This document shows, piece after piece, positions 1 to 6,414 of a stretch of DNA of 13,190 bases. The stretch is taken from NCBI GenBank assembly GCA_038239195.1, contig JBBSEZ010000280.1:1-13190 (forward strand), written 5' to 3'. This DNA is from JBBSEZ01 sp038239195 (GTDB lineage: Bacteria; Planctomycetota; Planctomycetia; Gemmatales; Gemmataceae). Numbering within the stretch: position 1 is the first letter of the stretch; every line of letters starts with the position of its first letter. The translations under genes were made by a program, and so were the position numbers. Under the pieces are notes generated by a model that saw only the letters and a list, made by a program, of their open reading frames with translations, had not been told where the DNA came from and did not search any database.

Positions 1-2
1 CG

Positions 3-86
3 TTGGTGTTCCTCGGCGTGCTGGCGGCCCTATACTGCGCCCCACGCCCCCTGCCGAAGACACCCGGAGACGCCGATGCCCGATGA
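3..86 (+). CDS. Possible C-terminal tail of an upstream membrane protein (partial)
   Basis: This frame is open from the left edge of the window to a TGA at 84-86. It encodes a hydrophobic run (LVFLGVLAALYC) followed by a short polar, proline-rich tail (APRPLPKTPGDADAR), which is how many inner-membrane proteins end. The stop lies 11 bp inside the methyltransferase gene that starts at 76, an overlap typical of translationally coupled genes. Only about 27 codons are visible, so no family can be named, and a chance open frame in GC-rich DNA cannot be excluded. A TATACT box at 31-36 could instead be a promoter -10 for the methyltransferase, but no good -35 lies at the right distance. Confidence 0.3.
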   Translation: MVFLGVLAALYCAPRPLPKTPGDADAR

Positions 87-1113
87 AGCGCCGCCCAGCC
101 CCGACCCCGTCCTCGACCTGCTCGAGGCCTTCCGCTGCTCGCAGGTGATGTTCGCCGCCGTCTCCCTCGGCGTCTTCGACCGCCTCGAGGCCGGCCCCGC
201 CCCGCTCGCCGTCCTGGCCCGCGACCTCGGCGCCGACGCCGACGCCCTCGGCCGCCTCCTCGACACCGCCGTGGCGCTGCGTCTGCTGTTCCGCGACGAG
301 AAAGGCTACCGCAACGCGGCCGCCGCCTCGGCCTATCTCTGCCAGAGCAGCCCGCGGCGCATGACGGGCTACCTCAACTATTCGAGCCGCGTCCTGTGGA
401 AGATGTGGGGCCACCTCGACGACGCCGTGCGCGAGGGAACTCATCGCTGGAAGCAGGCGTATGGGCTGGACGGGCCGATCTTCGCCAACTTCTTCCGCAC
501 CGAGGACGACAAGCGCGAGTTCACCCTGGGCATGCACGGCTTCGGCCAGATCAGCTCGCCGGAGGTGGTCAAGGCGTTCGACCTCTCGCGCTTCCGCCAC
601 CTGCTCGACCTCGGCGGCGCCACCGGCCATCTCGCCCTCGCCGCCTGCCGCCGCTACCCCGAGCTGCGCGCCACCGTCTTCGACCTCCCCGCCGTGCTCC
701 CGCTGGCGCGCGAGATGGCGTCCGCCGCCCCCGACGTGGCCGGCCGCATCGACTTCGTCGATGGCGATTTCTTCAACGACGCGCTCCCGCCCGCCGACCT
801 GATCGCCGTGGGCCGCATCCTCCACGACTGGAGCGAGGACAAGATCCACCGACTGCTCGGCGTGATCTATCGCAGCCTACCGCCCGGCAGGGCGCTGCTG
901 GTGGCCGAGAAGTTGCTCGACGACGACCGCAAGGGGCCGCGCTGGGCGCAACTCCAGTCGCTCAACATGCTGGTCTGCGCCGAGGGCAAGGAGCGCACGC
1001 TGGGCGAATACGAGGCGCTGCTGCGCCAGGCGGGCTTCGCGCAGGTCGAGGGGCGCGTGACGAATAGCCCGCTCGACGCGGTGCTTGCGACCACTCCGGG
1101 AGGGGCTCGCTAA
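76..1113 (+). CDS. SAM-dependent O-methyltransferase (Methyltransf_2 family)
   Basis: The 345-residue length matches the plant caffeate/acetylserotonin O-methyltransferase-like family, which transfers a methyl group from S-adenosylmethionine to a small-molecule hydroxyl. Residues 15-110 form the N-terminal winged-helix dimerisation domain (FRCSQVMFAAVSLGVFDRL, then a helix-turn-helix-like LAVLARDLGADADALGRLL). The Rossmann methyltransferase domain follows. Visible motifs are motif I LDLGGATGH at 177-185, the SAM-ribose acidic region FDLP at 202-205, DGDFF at 229-233, and HDWSED at 250-255, whose His-Asp corresponds to the catalytic base of plant O-methyltransferases. The ATG at 76 is supported by GGAGA at 65-69. 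The substrate cannot be read from sequence; neighbouring genes give no pathway. In bacteria such proteins often act on polyketides, quinones or phenolics. Domain assignment is secure and the substrate is unknown. Confidence 0.9.
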   Translation: MPDEAPPSPDPVLDLLEAFRCSQVMFAAVSLGVFDRLEAGPAPLAVLARDLGADADALGRLLDTAVALRLLFRDEKGYRNAAAASAYLCQSSPRRMTGYLNYSSRVLWKMWGHLDDAVREGTHRWKQAYGLDGPIFANFFRTEDDKREFTLGMHGFGQISSPEVVKAFDLSRFRHLLDLGGATGHLALAACRRYPELRATVFDLPAVLPLAREMASAAPDVAGRIDFVDGDFFNDALPPADLIAVGRILHDWSEDKIHRLLGVIYRSLPPGRALLVAEKLLDDDRKGPRWAQLQSLNMLVCAEGKERTLGEYEALLRQAGFAQVEGRVTNSPLDAVLATTPGGAR

Positions 1114-1158
1114 GCCGCAAGGGGCGAACTTTGAGGGGCCGCCGCTTGCGGCTTAGCG
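1108..1158 (+). terminator. 14-bp inverted repeat overlapping the methyltransferase stop codon
   Basis: The arms CGCTAAGCCGCAAG (1108-1121) and CTTGCGGCTTAGCG (1145-1158) are perfect inverted repeats of 14 bp. After one mismatch four more pairs follow, leaving a loop of about 13 nt. The TAA stop of the methyltransferase (1111-1113) lies inside the left arm. No T-tract follows, so this is not a textbook intrinsic terminator. It could be an RNA-stabilising or transcription-ending hairpin, or one copy of a dispersed palindromic repeat. The repeat itself is directly seen; its role is inferred. Confidence 0.55.
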
Positions 1159-1249
1159 GAGCGGAGGGAAGGTCAAAGGCAGATCGTTCGGCTGGCGTCG
1201 CACCAGCAATTCGAGTACGCTCCGGCTGGTTCACAGGAGGGATTCAACC

Positions 1250-1825
1250 ATGACCGCGCTATCCGCACCGGCGCCCACCGGCACGCTGGCCACGCTCGTG
1301 ACCGCGGACGAGTTTACGGCCCGCTACGCGAACATCCACGCCGAGCTCGTCAAAGGCATCGTGAAGGAGTACCCCGTGCCCTGGGCTCGACATGGCAAGA
1401 TTTGTGCAACGATGACTCGTCTGATTGGCGTCCACGTCGAGGCCCACGACCTGGGCCACGTGATGTGCAACGACTCCTGGATCAAGACCGGGAGCAACCC
1501 CGACACCGTTCGCGGGGGCGACGTCTGCTTCTTCAGCTACGAGCGCCAGCCCAAAGGCGAGCTACCCCAGGGGCTGCTGCCCGTGGCGCCCGATCTGGTC
1601 GTGGAGGTGCGTTCGCCCTCGGACCGTTGGAACCTCATCTTTGCCAAGGTGGGTGAATACCTGACCGCCGGGGTGCGCGTGGTGGTGGTTTTGGACCCAG
1701 CGACCACCTCGGCCTCGGTGTATCGCGTGGACGAATTGCAACAGATCTTCCACAACGGCGACACGCTGATGCTCCCCGACGTGCTGCCCGGCTTCTCCGT
1801 CGTGGTGAGCCGACTCTTCGAGTAG
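1250..1825 (+). CDS. Uma2 family endonuclease-like protein (PD-(D/E)XK fold, DUF820)
   Basis: The 191-residue protein matches the Uma2 family, which is greatly expanded in cyanobacteria and planctomycetes. Members carry a PD-(D/E)XK restriction-endonuclease-like fold, but the biological role is not established. Visible catalytic-type residues are E32 in AELVKG, D91 in GGDVCFF, E119 in PDLVVEVRSPSD (114-125) and K133 in FAKVGEYL. The segment AGVRVVVVLDP (140-150) is the usual core strand following them, and PGFSVVVSRLF closes the fold as in other members. The ATG at 1250 is supported by a strong AGGAGGG about 8 bp upstream. It is probably a single-gene unit, preceded by the inverted repeat at 1108-1158 and convergent with polX. 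All expected acidic residues and the lysine are present, so the fold should be intact. Confidence 0.85.
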   Translation: MTALSAPAPTGTLATLVTADEFTARYANIHAELVKGIVKEYPVPWARHGKICATMTRLIGVHVEAHDLGHVMCNDSWIKTGSNPDTVRGGDVCFFSYERQPKGELPQGLLPVAPDLVVEVRSPSDRWNLIFAKVGEYLTAGVRVVVVLDPATTSASVYRVDELQQIFHNGDTLMLPDVLPGFSVVVSRLFE

Positions 1826-1830
1826 CCGCA

Positions 1831-1847
1831 CCGGTTTATGAAACGGG
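1831..1847. terminator. Short hairpin between convergent genes
   Basis: CCGGTTT (1831-1837) and AAACGGG (1841-1847) pair in six of seven positions around an ATG loop, in the 25-bp gap between the convergent Uma2 and polX stop codons. The position suits a weak bidirectional terminator. The stem is short and has one mismatch, so this is tentative. Confidence 0.3.
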
Positions 1848-1850
1848 CAT

Positions 1851-3596
1851 CTACTTCCGTTTGCGCGCCTCCAGCGCCTTGGCGACTTGCGCCACCCCCA
1901 GCGTGTTGAACACGTTCCCCTTCTCCAGCCAGCCGCGCCGGGCCACGTCCACCCCGTAACGGTAGTTCGCCAGCCCCGCCGTGCTGTGGGCGTCGGGGTT
2001 GATGACCAACTTCACCCCCAGCGCCTTGGCCCGCTTGCAGTGGGCCCAGTCGAGGTCCAGCCGGTGCGGGTCGGCGTTGATCTCGATCATCGTGCCCCGT
2101 TCCGCGGCCGCCCTCAGCACCGCGTCGAGGTCCACCGCATAGCCCTCGCGGCGCAGGAGCAATCGGCCGGTGGCGTGCCCCAACATCGTCACGTGCGGGT
2201 TGCGGATGGCCCGGACGATGCGCTCCGTCATCTGCTCGCGCGGCTGGTTGAAGAAACTGTGAACGCTGGCGACCACGTAGTCGAACGTCGCGAGCAGCTC
2301 GTCGTCGAAGTCGAGCGAGCCGTCGGCGAGGATGTCGCACTCGGTGCCCTTGAAGATGCGCAGGCCCTTGAGGCGCTTGTTGAGCGCGTCGATCTCCTCG
2401 TGCTGGGCGCGCACCCGCTCGGGGGTCAGCCCGTTGGCCACGGTCAGCGACTGCGAGTGATCGCCGATGCCGAGGTACTTGAAGCCGAGCGCCTTGGCCG
2501 CCTGCGCCATCTCCTCCACGGTGTTGTGACCATCGCTGTAGACAGTATGGTTGTGGAACACGCCCGCGACGTCTTCCGCCTCGACGAGAGGAGGCACCTC
2601 GTCGTTCTCGGCCGCCTCGATCTCCCCGGTGTTCTCGCGCATCTCGGGGGGGACGTAGGCCAGCCCGAGGGCGCCGAACAACTCGGCCTCATCCTTGCAC
2701 GCGATGGGGCCGTCGGGCCCGGCCAGTTCGTACTCGTTCATCTTGATCCCACGGGCCTGGGCGCGCGTCCGCATGGCGACGTTGTGCTCCTTGCTGCCGG
2801 TGAAGTGGTGTAGCGCAAAGGGGAATTGCTCGTCGCGGACCACGCGCAGGTCGGCGGCCAGCGTCAGCCGGTGCCCGCTCGCCGTCACCGTGCTGACCAC
2901 CACGCTCGACTTCGTCGCCCCGTGCCCCGTCACCTGCATCACGCCCGGCAGCGTCACGAAGCGGTCCATGATCGGCATCGGGTCTTCGGCGCTGACGAGA
3001 AGGTCAATGTCCTTGATCGTCTCGCGCCGCCGGCGCAGGCTGCCGCACAACTCCATCCGCACTACGCCCGGCGCCGAGCGCAGCCCTTCCATCAGCCCGT
3101 GGGCGAGCAACATCGCCTGGTCGATGCGCACCCGATCGCCCATTTCGCTCAGGAACTGGATGCCCTCGAGGATGTTCTGCTGCGTCTTGGCCCCGAAGCC
3201 GCGCAACTTCGCCACCCGGCCGTCCTCGCACGCCTCCTTGAGCTTCTCCAGGCTTTCGATGCCGAGTTGCTCGTGGATCGCCTTGATCTTCTTCGGCCCC
3301 AGGCCCTGGATGCGCATCATCTTCAGGAGCCCCTCGGGCACCTTCTTGCGCAGGTCGTCGTAGAACGGCAGCGCGCCGGTCGTCACCAGCGTCGTGATCT
3401 TGTCCCGCAGCGTGTCGCCGATGCCGGGGACCGAGGTCAGCCTCCCGCCGCGCACCAGCTCGCCGAGGTCTTCCTCGAGTTGCTTGATCGCCCGGGCGCC
3501 GTTGTGGTAGGCGTTGATGCGGAACGGGCTCTCGCCTTCCAGCTCGAGCAACGTGCCGATCTCCGCCAGGATGGCCGCCACCTGATCTTTGTCCAT
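1851..3596 (-). CDS. polX: DNA polymerase/3'-5' exonuclease PolX
   Basis: The 581 residues match full-length bacterial family X DNA polymerases, which fill small gaps in base-excision repair and remove 3' ends with a PHP domain. Helix-hairpin-helix-type segments occur at 55-66 (VPGIGDTLRDKI), 96-105 (IQGLGPKKIK) and 131-141 (LRGFGAKTQQN). The nucleotidyltransferase palm shows CGSLRRRRETIKDIDLLV (184-201) with catalytic aspartates D196 and D198, and a third at D249 (AADLRVV). The C-terminal PHP phosphoesterase domain has its metal-binding set: HNH (348-350), D355, GDH (378-380), E419, VASVHSFF (442-449), GHATGR (473-478) and PDAH (534-537). The ATG at 3594-3596 has only a weak upstream GGTGAAG, but it gives the family's usual N-terminus. 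It is divergent from cysH with about 200 bp between them. Both activities look intact. Confidence 0.95.
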   Translation of the reverse strand: MDKDQVAAILAEIGTLLELEGESPFRINAYHNGARAIKQLEEDLGELVRGGRLTSVPGIGDTLRDKITTLVTTGALPFYDDLRKKVPEGLLKMMRIQGLGPKKIKAIHEQLGIESLEKLKEACEDGRVAKLRGFGAKTQQNILEGIQFLSEMGDRVRIDQAMLLAHGLMEGLRSAPGVVRMELCGSLRRRRETIKDIDLLVSAEDPMPIMDRFVTLPGVMQVTGHGATKSSVVVSTVTASGHRLTLAADLRVVRDEQFPFALHHFTGSKEHNVAMRTRAQARGIKMNEYELAGPDGPIACKDEAELFGALGLAYVPPEMRENTGEIEAAENDEVPPLVEAEDVAGVFHNHTVYSDGHNTVEEMAQAAKALGFKYLGIGDHSQSLTVANGLTPERVRAQHEEIDALNKRLKGLRIFKGTECDILADGSLDFDDELLATFDYVVASVHSFFNQPREQMTERIVRAIRNPHVTMLGHATGRLLLRREGYAVDLDAVLRAAAERGTMIEINADPHRLDLDWAHCKRAKALGVKLVINPDAHSTAGLANYRYGVDVARRGWLEKGNVFNTLGVAQVAKALEARKRK

Positions 3597-3719
3597 GTCT
3601 TCACCGCCGTCGCGTCAAGTTGTTGCCCAACCCCTCTCCCGCAGAGGATACCCCCCACCCACTCGCTTCCGCAAGCCTGACAGCCGGTTTCCCTCATCCT
3701 TCCCACCTCTCTTGACGAA

Positions 3720-3742
3720 ATCTTTATAATGCTGATAAAGAT
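3720..3742 (+). promoter_or_regulatory. Candidate operator: perfect 8-bp inverted repeat over a -10 box upstream of cysH
   Basis: ATCTTTAT (3720-3727) and ATAAAGAT (3735-3742) are perfect inverted repeats separated by 7 bp. This AT-rich 23-bp island stands out in GC-rich surroundings. A TATAAT hexamer lies at 3725-3730 inside it. No good -35 sits 17 bp upstream of that TATAAT; TTGACG at 3712-3717 is too close (7 bp), but it is 16 bp from GATAAA at 3734-3739. Either way the repeat overlaps the core promoter, where a dimeric repressor would block polymerase. The Rrf2-family regulator two genes downstream is the natural candidate to bind it. The repeat is seen; the binding is inferred. Confidence 0.6.
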
Positions 3743-3798
3743 ACTTCGCGGGGGGCGAAGGCAGGAGGGCCCCCTTCCCCAAGCGAGCGAGGAGCGCG

Positions 3799-4521
3799 AT
3801 GGCCATCGAGGTGCCGACGGGCGAGATCGAGGAGGCGAGTGCCGCTCTGAAAGACGCGACGCCGCAGGAGGTGTTGCGCTGGGCGGTGAAGCGATATCAT
3901 CCGCGGTTGACGATGGCGACCGCGTTCGGGGCGGAGGGGTGTTGCATCCTGCACATGCTGGCGGAGATCGAGCCGGGCGTGCGCGTCCTGAACCTGGAAA
4001 CGGGCTATCAGTTCCCCGAGACGCTGGAACTGCGCGAGCGGATCAAGGAGCGCTACGGGATCGAGGTCGAATACGTCCGGGCGGAACAGACGGTACGCGA
4101 GTACGAGGCGGAGCACGGCGGCCCGCTCTACCTGCATCGGCCGGACCAGTGCTGCTACGACCGCAAGATCGTCCCGCTGCGCAACGCGTTGGTGGGCTAC
4201 GAAGCCTGGCTCAGTGGGATTCGGGGCGACCAGACGGCGCACCGGGCGGCGACCCGGGTGGTGCAGTGGGACGCCAAGTTCGAGCTGGTGAAGGTGAGCC
4301 CCCTGTTGAGCTGGACGCGGACGGACGTCTGGGAGTTTGTGCTGCGTCACGACGTGCCCTACAACCCGCTCCACGACAAGGGCTACCCGAGCATCGGCTG
4401 CTGGCCCTGCACGGCGGCGGTGGGCGAGGGGGCCGACGAGCGCGCCGGGCGCTGGGCCGGGACGGGCAAGAAGGAGTGTGGGCTGCACGTCATCGAGGTT
4501 CGCGACGGCGGCGGTATCTGA
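3799..4521 (+). CDS. cysH: Assimilatory APS reductase, iron-sulfur type (phosphoadenylyl-sulfate reductase family)
   Basis: The 240-residue protein has the PP-loop fold of CysH enzymes, which reduce activated sulfate to sulfite in the cytoplasm with thioredoxin or glutaredoxin. Landmarks are the nucleotide-binding stretch TAFGAEGCCILHM (41-53), the family signature LETGYQFPET (66-75) and the C-terminal ECGLH (226-230), whose C227 is the catalytic cysteine. CC at 118-119 and CWPC at 201-204 form the [4Fe-4S] cysteine set that marks enzymes using APS directly rather than PAPS. That agrees with the plain sat gene downstream and the absence of an APS kinase. The ATG at 3799 has AGGAG just upstream, with slightly tight spacing. 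It leads an operon with an Rrf2 regulator (27-bp gap) and sat, and follows the candidate operator at 3720-3742. APS preference is inferred from the cysteines. Confidence 0.95.
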   Translation: MAIEVPTGEIEEASAALKDATPQEVLRWAVKRYHPRLTMATAFGAEGCCILHMLAEIEPGVRVLNLETGYQFPETLELRERIKERYGIEVEYVRAEQTVREYEAEHGGPLYLHRPDQCCYDRKIVPLRNALVGYEAWLSGIRGDQTAHRAATRVVQWDAKFELVKVSPLLSWTRTDVWEFVLRHDVPYNPLHDKGYPSIGCWPCTAAVGEGADERAGRWAGTGKKECGLHVIEVRDGGGI

Positions 4522-4548
4522 TGCCGTTTCGGTGCGCGGGGGGTGGGC

Positions 4549-5019
4549 ATGAGGGTCTCCGCGAAGGCCGAGTATGCGTGTGTGGCGATGTTGCAGTTGG
4601 CCGCCAGCGCGCAGGGGCCGCAGCCCGTGCGCATCAAGTCGATCGCCGACGCCACCGGCGTCCCCCTCCGCTTCCTCGTGCAGATCCTGCTCCAGCTCAA
4701 GACCTCGGGCCTGGTCGGCAGCGTGCGCGGCGCGGCGGGCGGGTATCAACTCGCGCGCTCGCCCGAGGCGATCTCGCTGGCCTCGATCATCAACGCCATC
4801 GACGATCAAACGCGGGCGCCGACCTCCGCTCTCGACGCGACCCGGAAAGCGTCGCCGCAGCGGGGGAACAGCCACGTCGCGCCCTCCCCCGTCGCCGAGG
4901 CCCTGCTCGGCGTGTGGCGCGAGATCCAGGCGGAGGAGCAACGCATGTTGGAGCGGCTGACTCTCGCGGAGTTGCTGCGTCGAACGCAAGTGAAGGACGC
5001 CCTGATTTATCAGATCTGA
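4549..5019 (+). CDS. Rrf2-family transcriptional regulator without Fe-S cysteines; probable sulfur-assimilation regulator
   Basis: From the ATG at 4549 the protein has 156 residues, usual for Rrf2. MRVSAKAEYACVAML is the classic family N-terminus, and a GGGGGGTGG run precedes it; a GTG two codons earlier (4543) is possible but adds nothing recognisable. The winged helix is clear: IKSIADATGVPLRFLVQILL (29-48) is the HTH and GAAGGYQLAR (61-70) the wing. IscR and NsrR bind an Fe-S cluster through three cysteines near residues 90-105. Here that region has none, and the only cysteine is C11. It therefore resembles cluster-free members such as CymR, the cysteine-metabolism repressor of Firmicutes. 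Its place between cysH and sat, 12 bp before sat, makes sulfur control likely. The effector is unknown; CymR works with CysK, which is not in this window. Confidence 0.9.
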   Translation: MRVSAKAEYACVAMLQLAASAQGPQPVRIKSIADATGVPLRFLVQILLQLKTSGLVGSVRGAAGGYQLARSPEAISLASIINAIDDQTRAPTSALDATRKASPQRGNSHVAPSPVAEALLGVWREIQAEEQRMLERLTLAELLRRTQVKDALIYQI

Positions 5020-5031
5020 GGAGCAAGACCA

Positions 5032-6291
5032 ATGGCCGATCTGGTCCCGCCGCACGGCGGCGTGTCCGAGCCCGTCAACCGCAATGTTCCGGCCGCCGAA
5101 GTGGCCGACTTCCGGGCCCGCGCGGGGGGATTGCCGCGCGTGCCCGTCAGCGACGCCGACCTGTCCACGCTCTACCGGCTGGGCGATGGCGGGCTCAGCC
5201 CGCTCACCGGGCCGATGGATCGCGAGACGTTCGACCGCGTCCTCGACGAGGAAGTCATCGTTCGCGGCGGAAAGAAATACGCCTGGACCATCCCGCTGGC
5301 GTTCCCCGTGGCCGCGGAACTGGCGCCAACGCTGAAGGCCGGGCAGACGGTGGCGCTGGTCAACGAGAAGAACGAGGTCGTGGGCTCGCTCGACGTGCGC
5401 GACGTCTACCTGTGGGACAAGCCCCGCTACGTGCGCAGCGTCTATGGGACGGAGCGCTTCGACCACCCCGGCGGGCGCATGGTGGAGAAAGACCCCAGCA
5501 CGCACCTCGTCGGCGGAGAGGTGCGCGTCCTGCCCCAGCCGAAAAACCCCGAATACGGCTCGTTCGTGTTGTCGCCGCGGGAGACGCGCGCGCTGTTCCG
5601 CGAGAAGGGCTGGAAGCGGGTGGTGGCGTTCCAGACGCGCAACCCGCTGCACCGCGCCCACGAGTACGCCCTGGTGGCGGGACTGGAGCGGCTGACGCGG
5701 GCGGGCCACATCGCGGGGGCGGTGCTCAACCCGCTGATCGGCGAGACCAAGGGCGACGACGTCGATGCGGTCACGCGCATGCGCACCTACAAGGCCCTCG
5801 TCGAGGCCAAGGCCCTTGGGGAGGGCGACAAGGACGAAGCGCTGTGGCAGAAGGCCGGCTGCGACATCAGCGACCGCATCCTGCTGCTCGGGCTGGACAT
5901 CAAGATGTTCTACGCCGGGCCGAAGGAGGCGATCATGCACGCCATCTACCGGCAGAACTTCGGCTTCACCGACATCGTCATCGGCCGCAAGCACGCCGAC
6001 GCCCCTTACGAGGACGGCAAGGACATCTGGGACGGCCTCGCCGCGCAGCGCAAGTTCGACGAGCTCAAGGGCGAGCTGCAAATTCAGCCGGTGAAGGTCG
6101 GTTTTGCCGCATTCTACGAGGAGCTGGGGCGCGTCGGCCTCGTCGATGAGTGTGCCCCCAAGGGCTACAAGCAGGTGTCGATCAGCGGCCGCGAGCTGCG
6201 CGAGAAGTTGCGCGCGGGGCAGTTGCCGGACCCGCGGGTGATGCGGCCGGAGACGGCGCGCATCCTCATCGAGCGCATGAAGGGCGGCTGA
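5032..6291 (+). CDS. sat: Sulfate adenylyltransferase (ATP sulfurylase, homo-oligomeric Sat type)
   Basis: This enzyme forms adenosine 5'-phosphosulfate (APS) and pyrophosphate from ATP and sulfate, the first step of sulfate assimilation. The 419 residues fit the monofunctional Sat family (not the CysD/CysN pair). The N-terminal PUA-like domain spans roughly 20-185. The catalytic domain starts with QTRNPLHRAH (201-210), the conserved QxRNPxHxxH nucleotide-binding motif. GETKGDDVD (237-245), AGPKEAIMHA (295-304), FTDIVIGRKHAD (312-323) and a C-terminal SISGRELRE (383-391) complete the family pattern. No C-terminal APS kinase domain is attached. The ATG at 5032 follows GAGGAG at 5018-5023 and lies 12 bp after the regulator stop, so translation is probably coupled. 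With the Fe-S cysH upstream it supplies a direct APS-to-sulfite route; sulfite reductase is not in this window. Confidence 0.96.
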   Translation: MADLVPPHGGVSEPVNRNVPAAEVADFRARAGGLPRVPVSDADLSTLYRLGDGGLSPLTGPMDRETFDRVLDEEVIVRGGKKYAWTIPLAFPVAAELAPTLKAGQTVALVNEKNEVVGSLDVRDVYLWDKPRYVRSVYGTERFDHPGGRMVEKDPSTHLVGGEVRVLPQPKNPEYGSFVLSPRETRALFREKGWKRVVAFQTRNPLHRAHEYALVAGLERLTRAGHIAGAVLNPLIGETKGDDVDAVTRMRTYKALVEAKALGEGDKDEALWQKAGCDISDRILLLGLDIKMFYAGPKEAIMHAIYRQNFGFTDIVIGRKHADAPYEDGKDIWDGLAAQRKFDELKGELQIQPVKVGFAAFYEELGRVGLVDECAPKGYKQVSISGRELREKLRAGQLPDPRVMRPETARILIERMKGG

Positions 6292-6300
6292 CGCCCTCGT

Positions 6301-6396
6301 TTATTACCCCGGCATATCAGATTCTCGGCCGAACTGGCGTTCTAAGCCGTGAAATAGGGGCGATCTGAATGAGGATCTTACATGCCGGGGTAATAA
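6301..6396. repeat. 96-bp element with perfect 15-bp terminal inverted repeats; MITE-like or convergent terminator
   Basis: TTATTACCCCGGCAT (6301-6315) and its exact reverse complement ATGCCGGGGTAATAA (6382-6396) flank 66 bp of sequence with no open frame of note. The element fills most of the gap between the convergent sat and tyrosinase stop codons. Perfect terminal repeats around a short non-coding core suggest a miniature inverted-repeat transposable element. If the true ends are CCCCGGCAT/ATGCCGGGG, the element is bordered by TA on both sides, as with IS630/mariner-type insertion, but no longer target duplication is visible. Alternatively it is an unusual long-loop bidirectional terminator. 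The repeat is certain and the identity open. Confidence 0.6.
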
Positions 6397-6414
6397 CACC
6401 GCAGGTGGAAGCGA

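Noticed and set aside
3712..3730. TTGACG plus TATAAT as a -35/-10 pair
   Set aside because: Only 7 bp separate the hexamers, far below the 16-18 bp needed; they cannot belong to the same promoter.
3743..3798. A riboswitch in the cysH leader
   Set aside because: The leader is only about 55 nt, and no SAM-type or other conserved riboswitch pattern can be recognised.
3724..6149. Very long open frames (about 785 and 806 codons) on both strands across the sulfur operon
   Set aside because: They are shadows of cysH, the regulator and sat in GC-rich DNA. They have low-complexity Arg/Ala/Gly-rich translations without family motifs, while the three real genes have complete signatures.
3799..6291. 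Dissimilatory sulfate reduction operon
   Set aside because: There is no aprAB or dsr gene, and CysH is the assimilatory PP-loop reductase; sat with this enzyme is assimilation.
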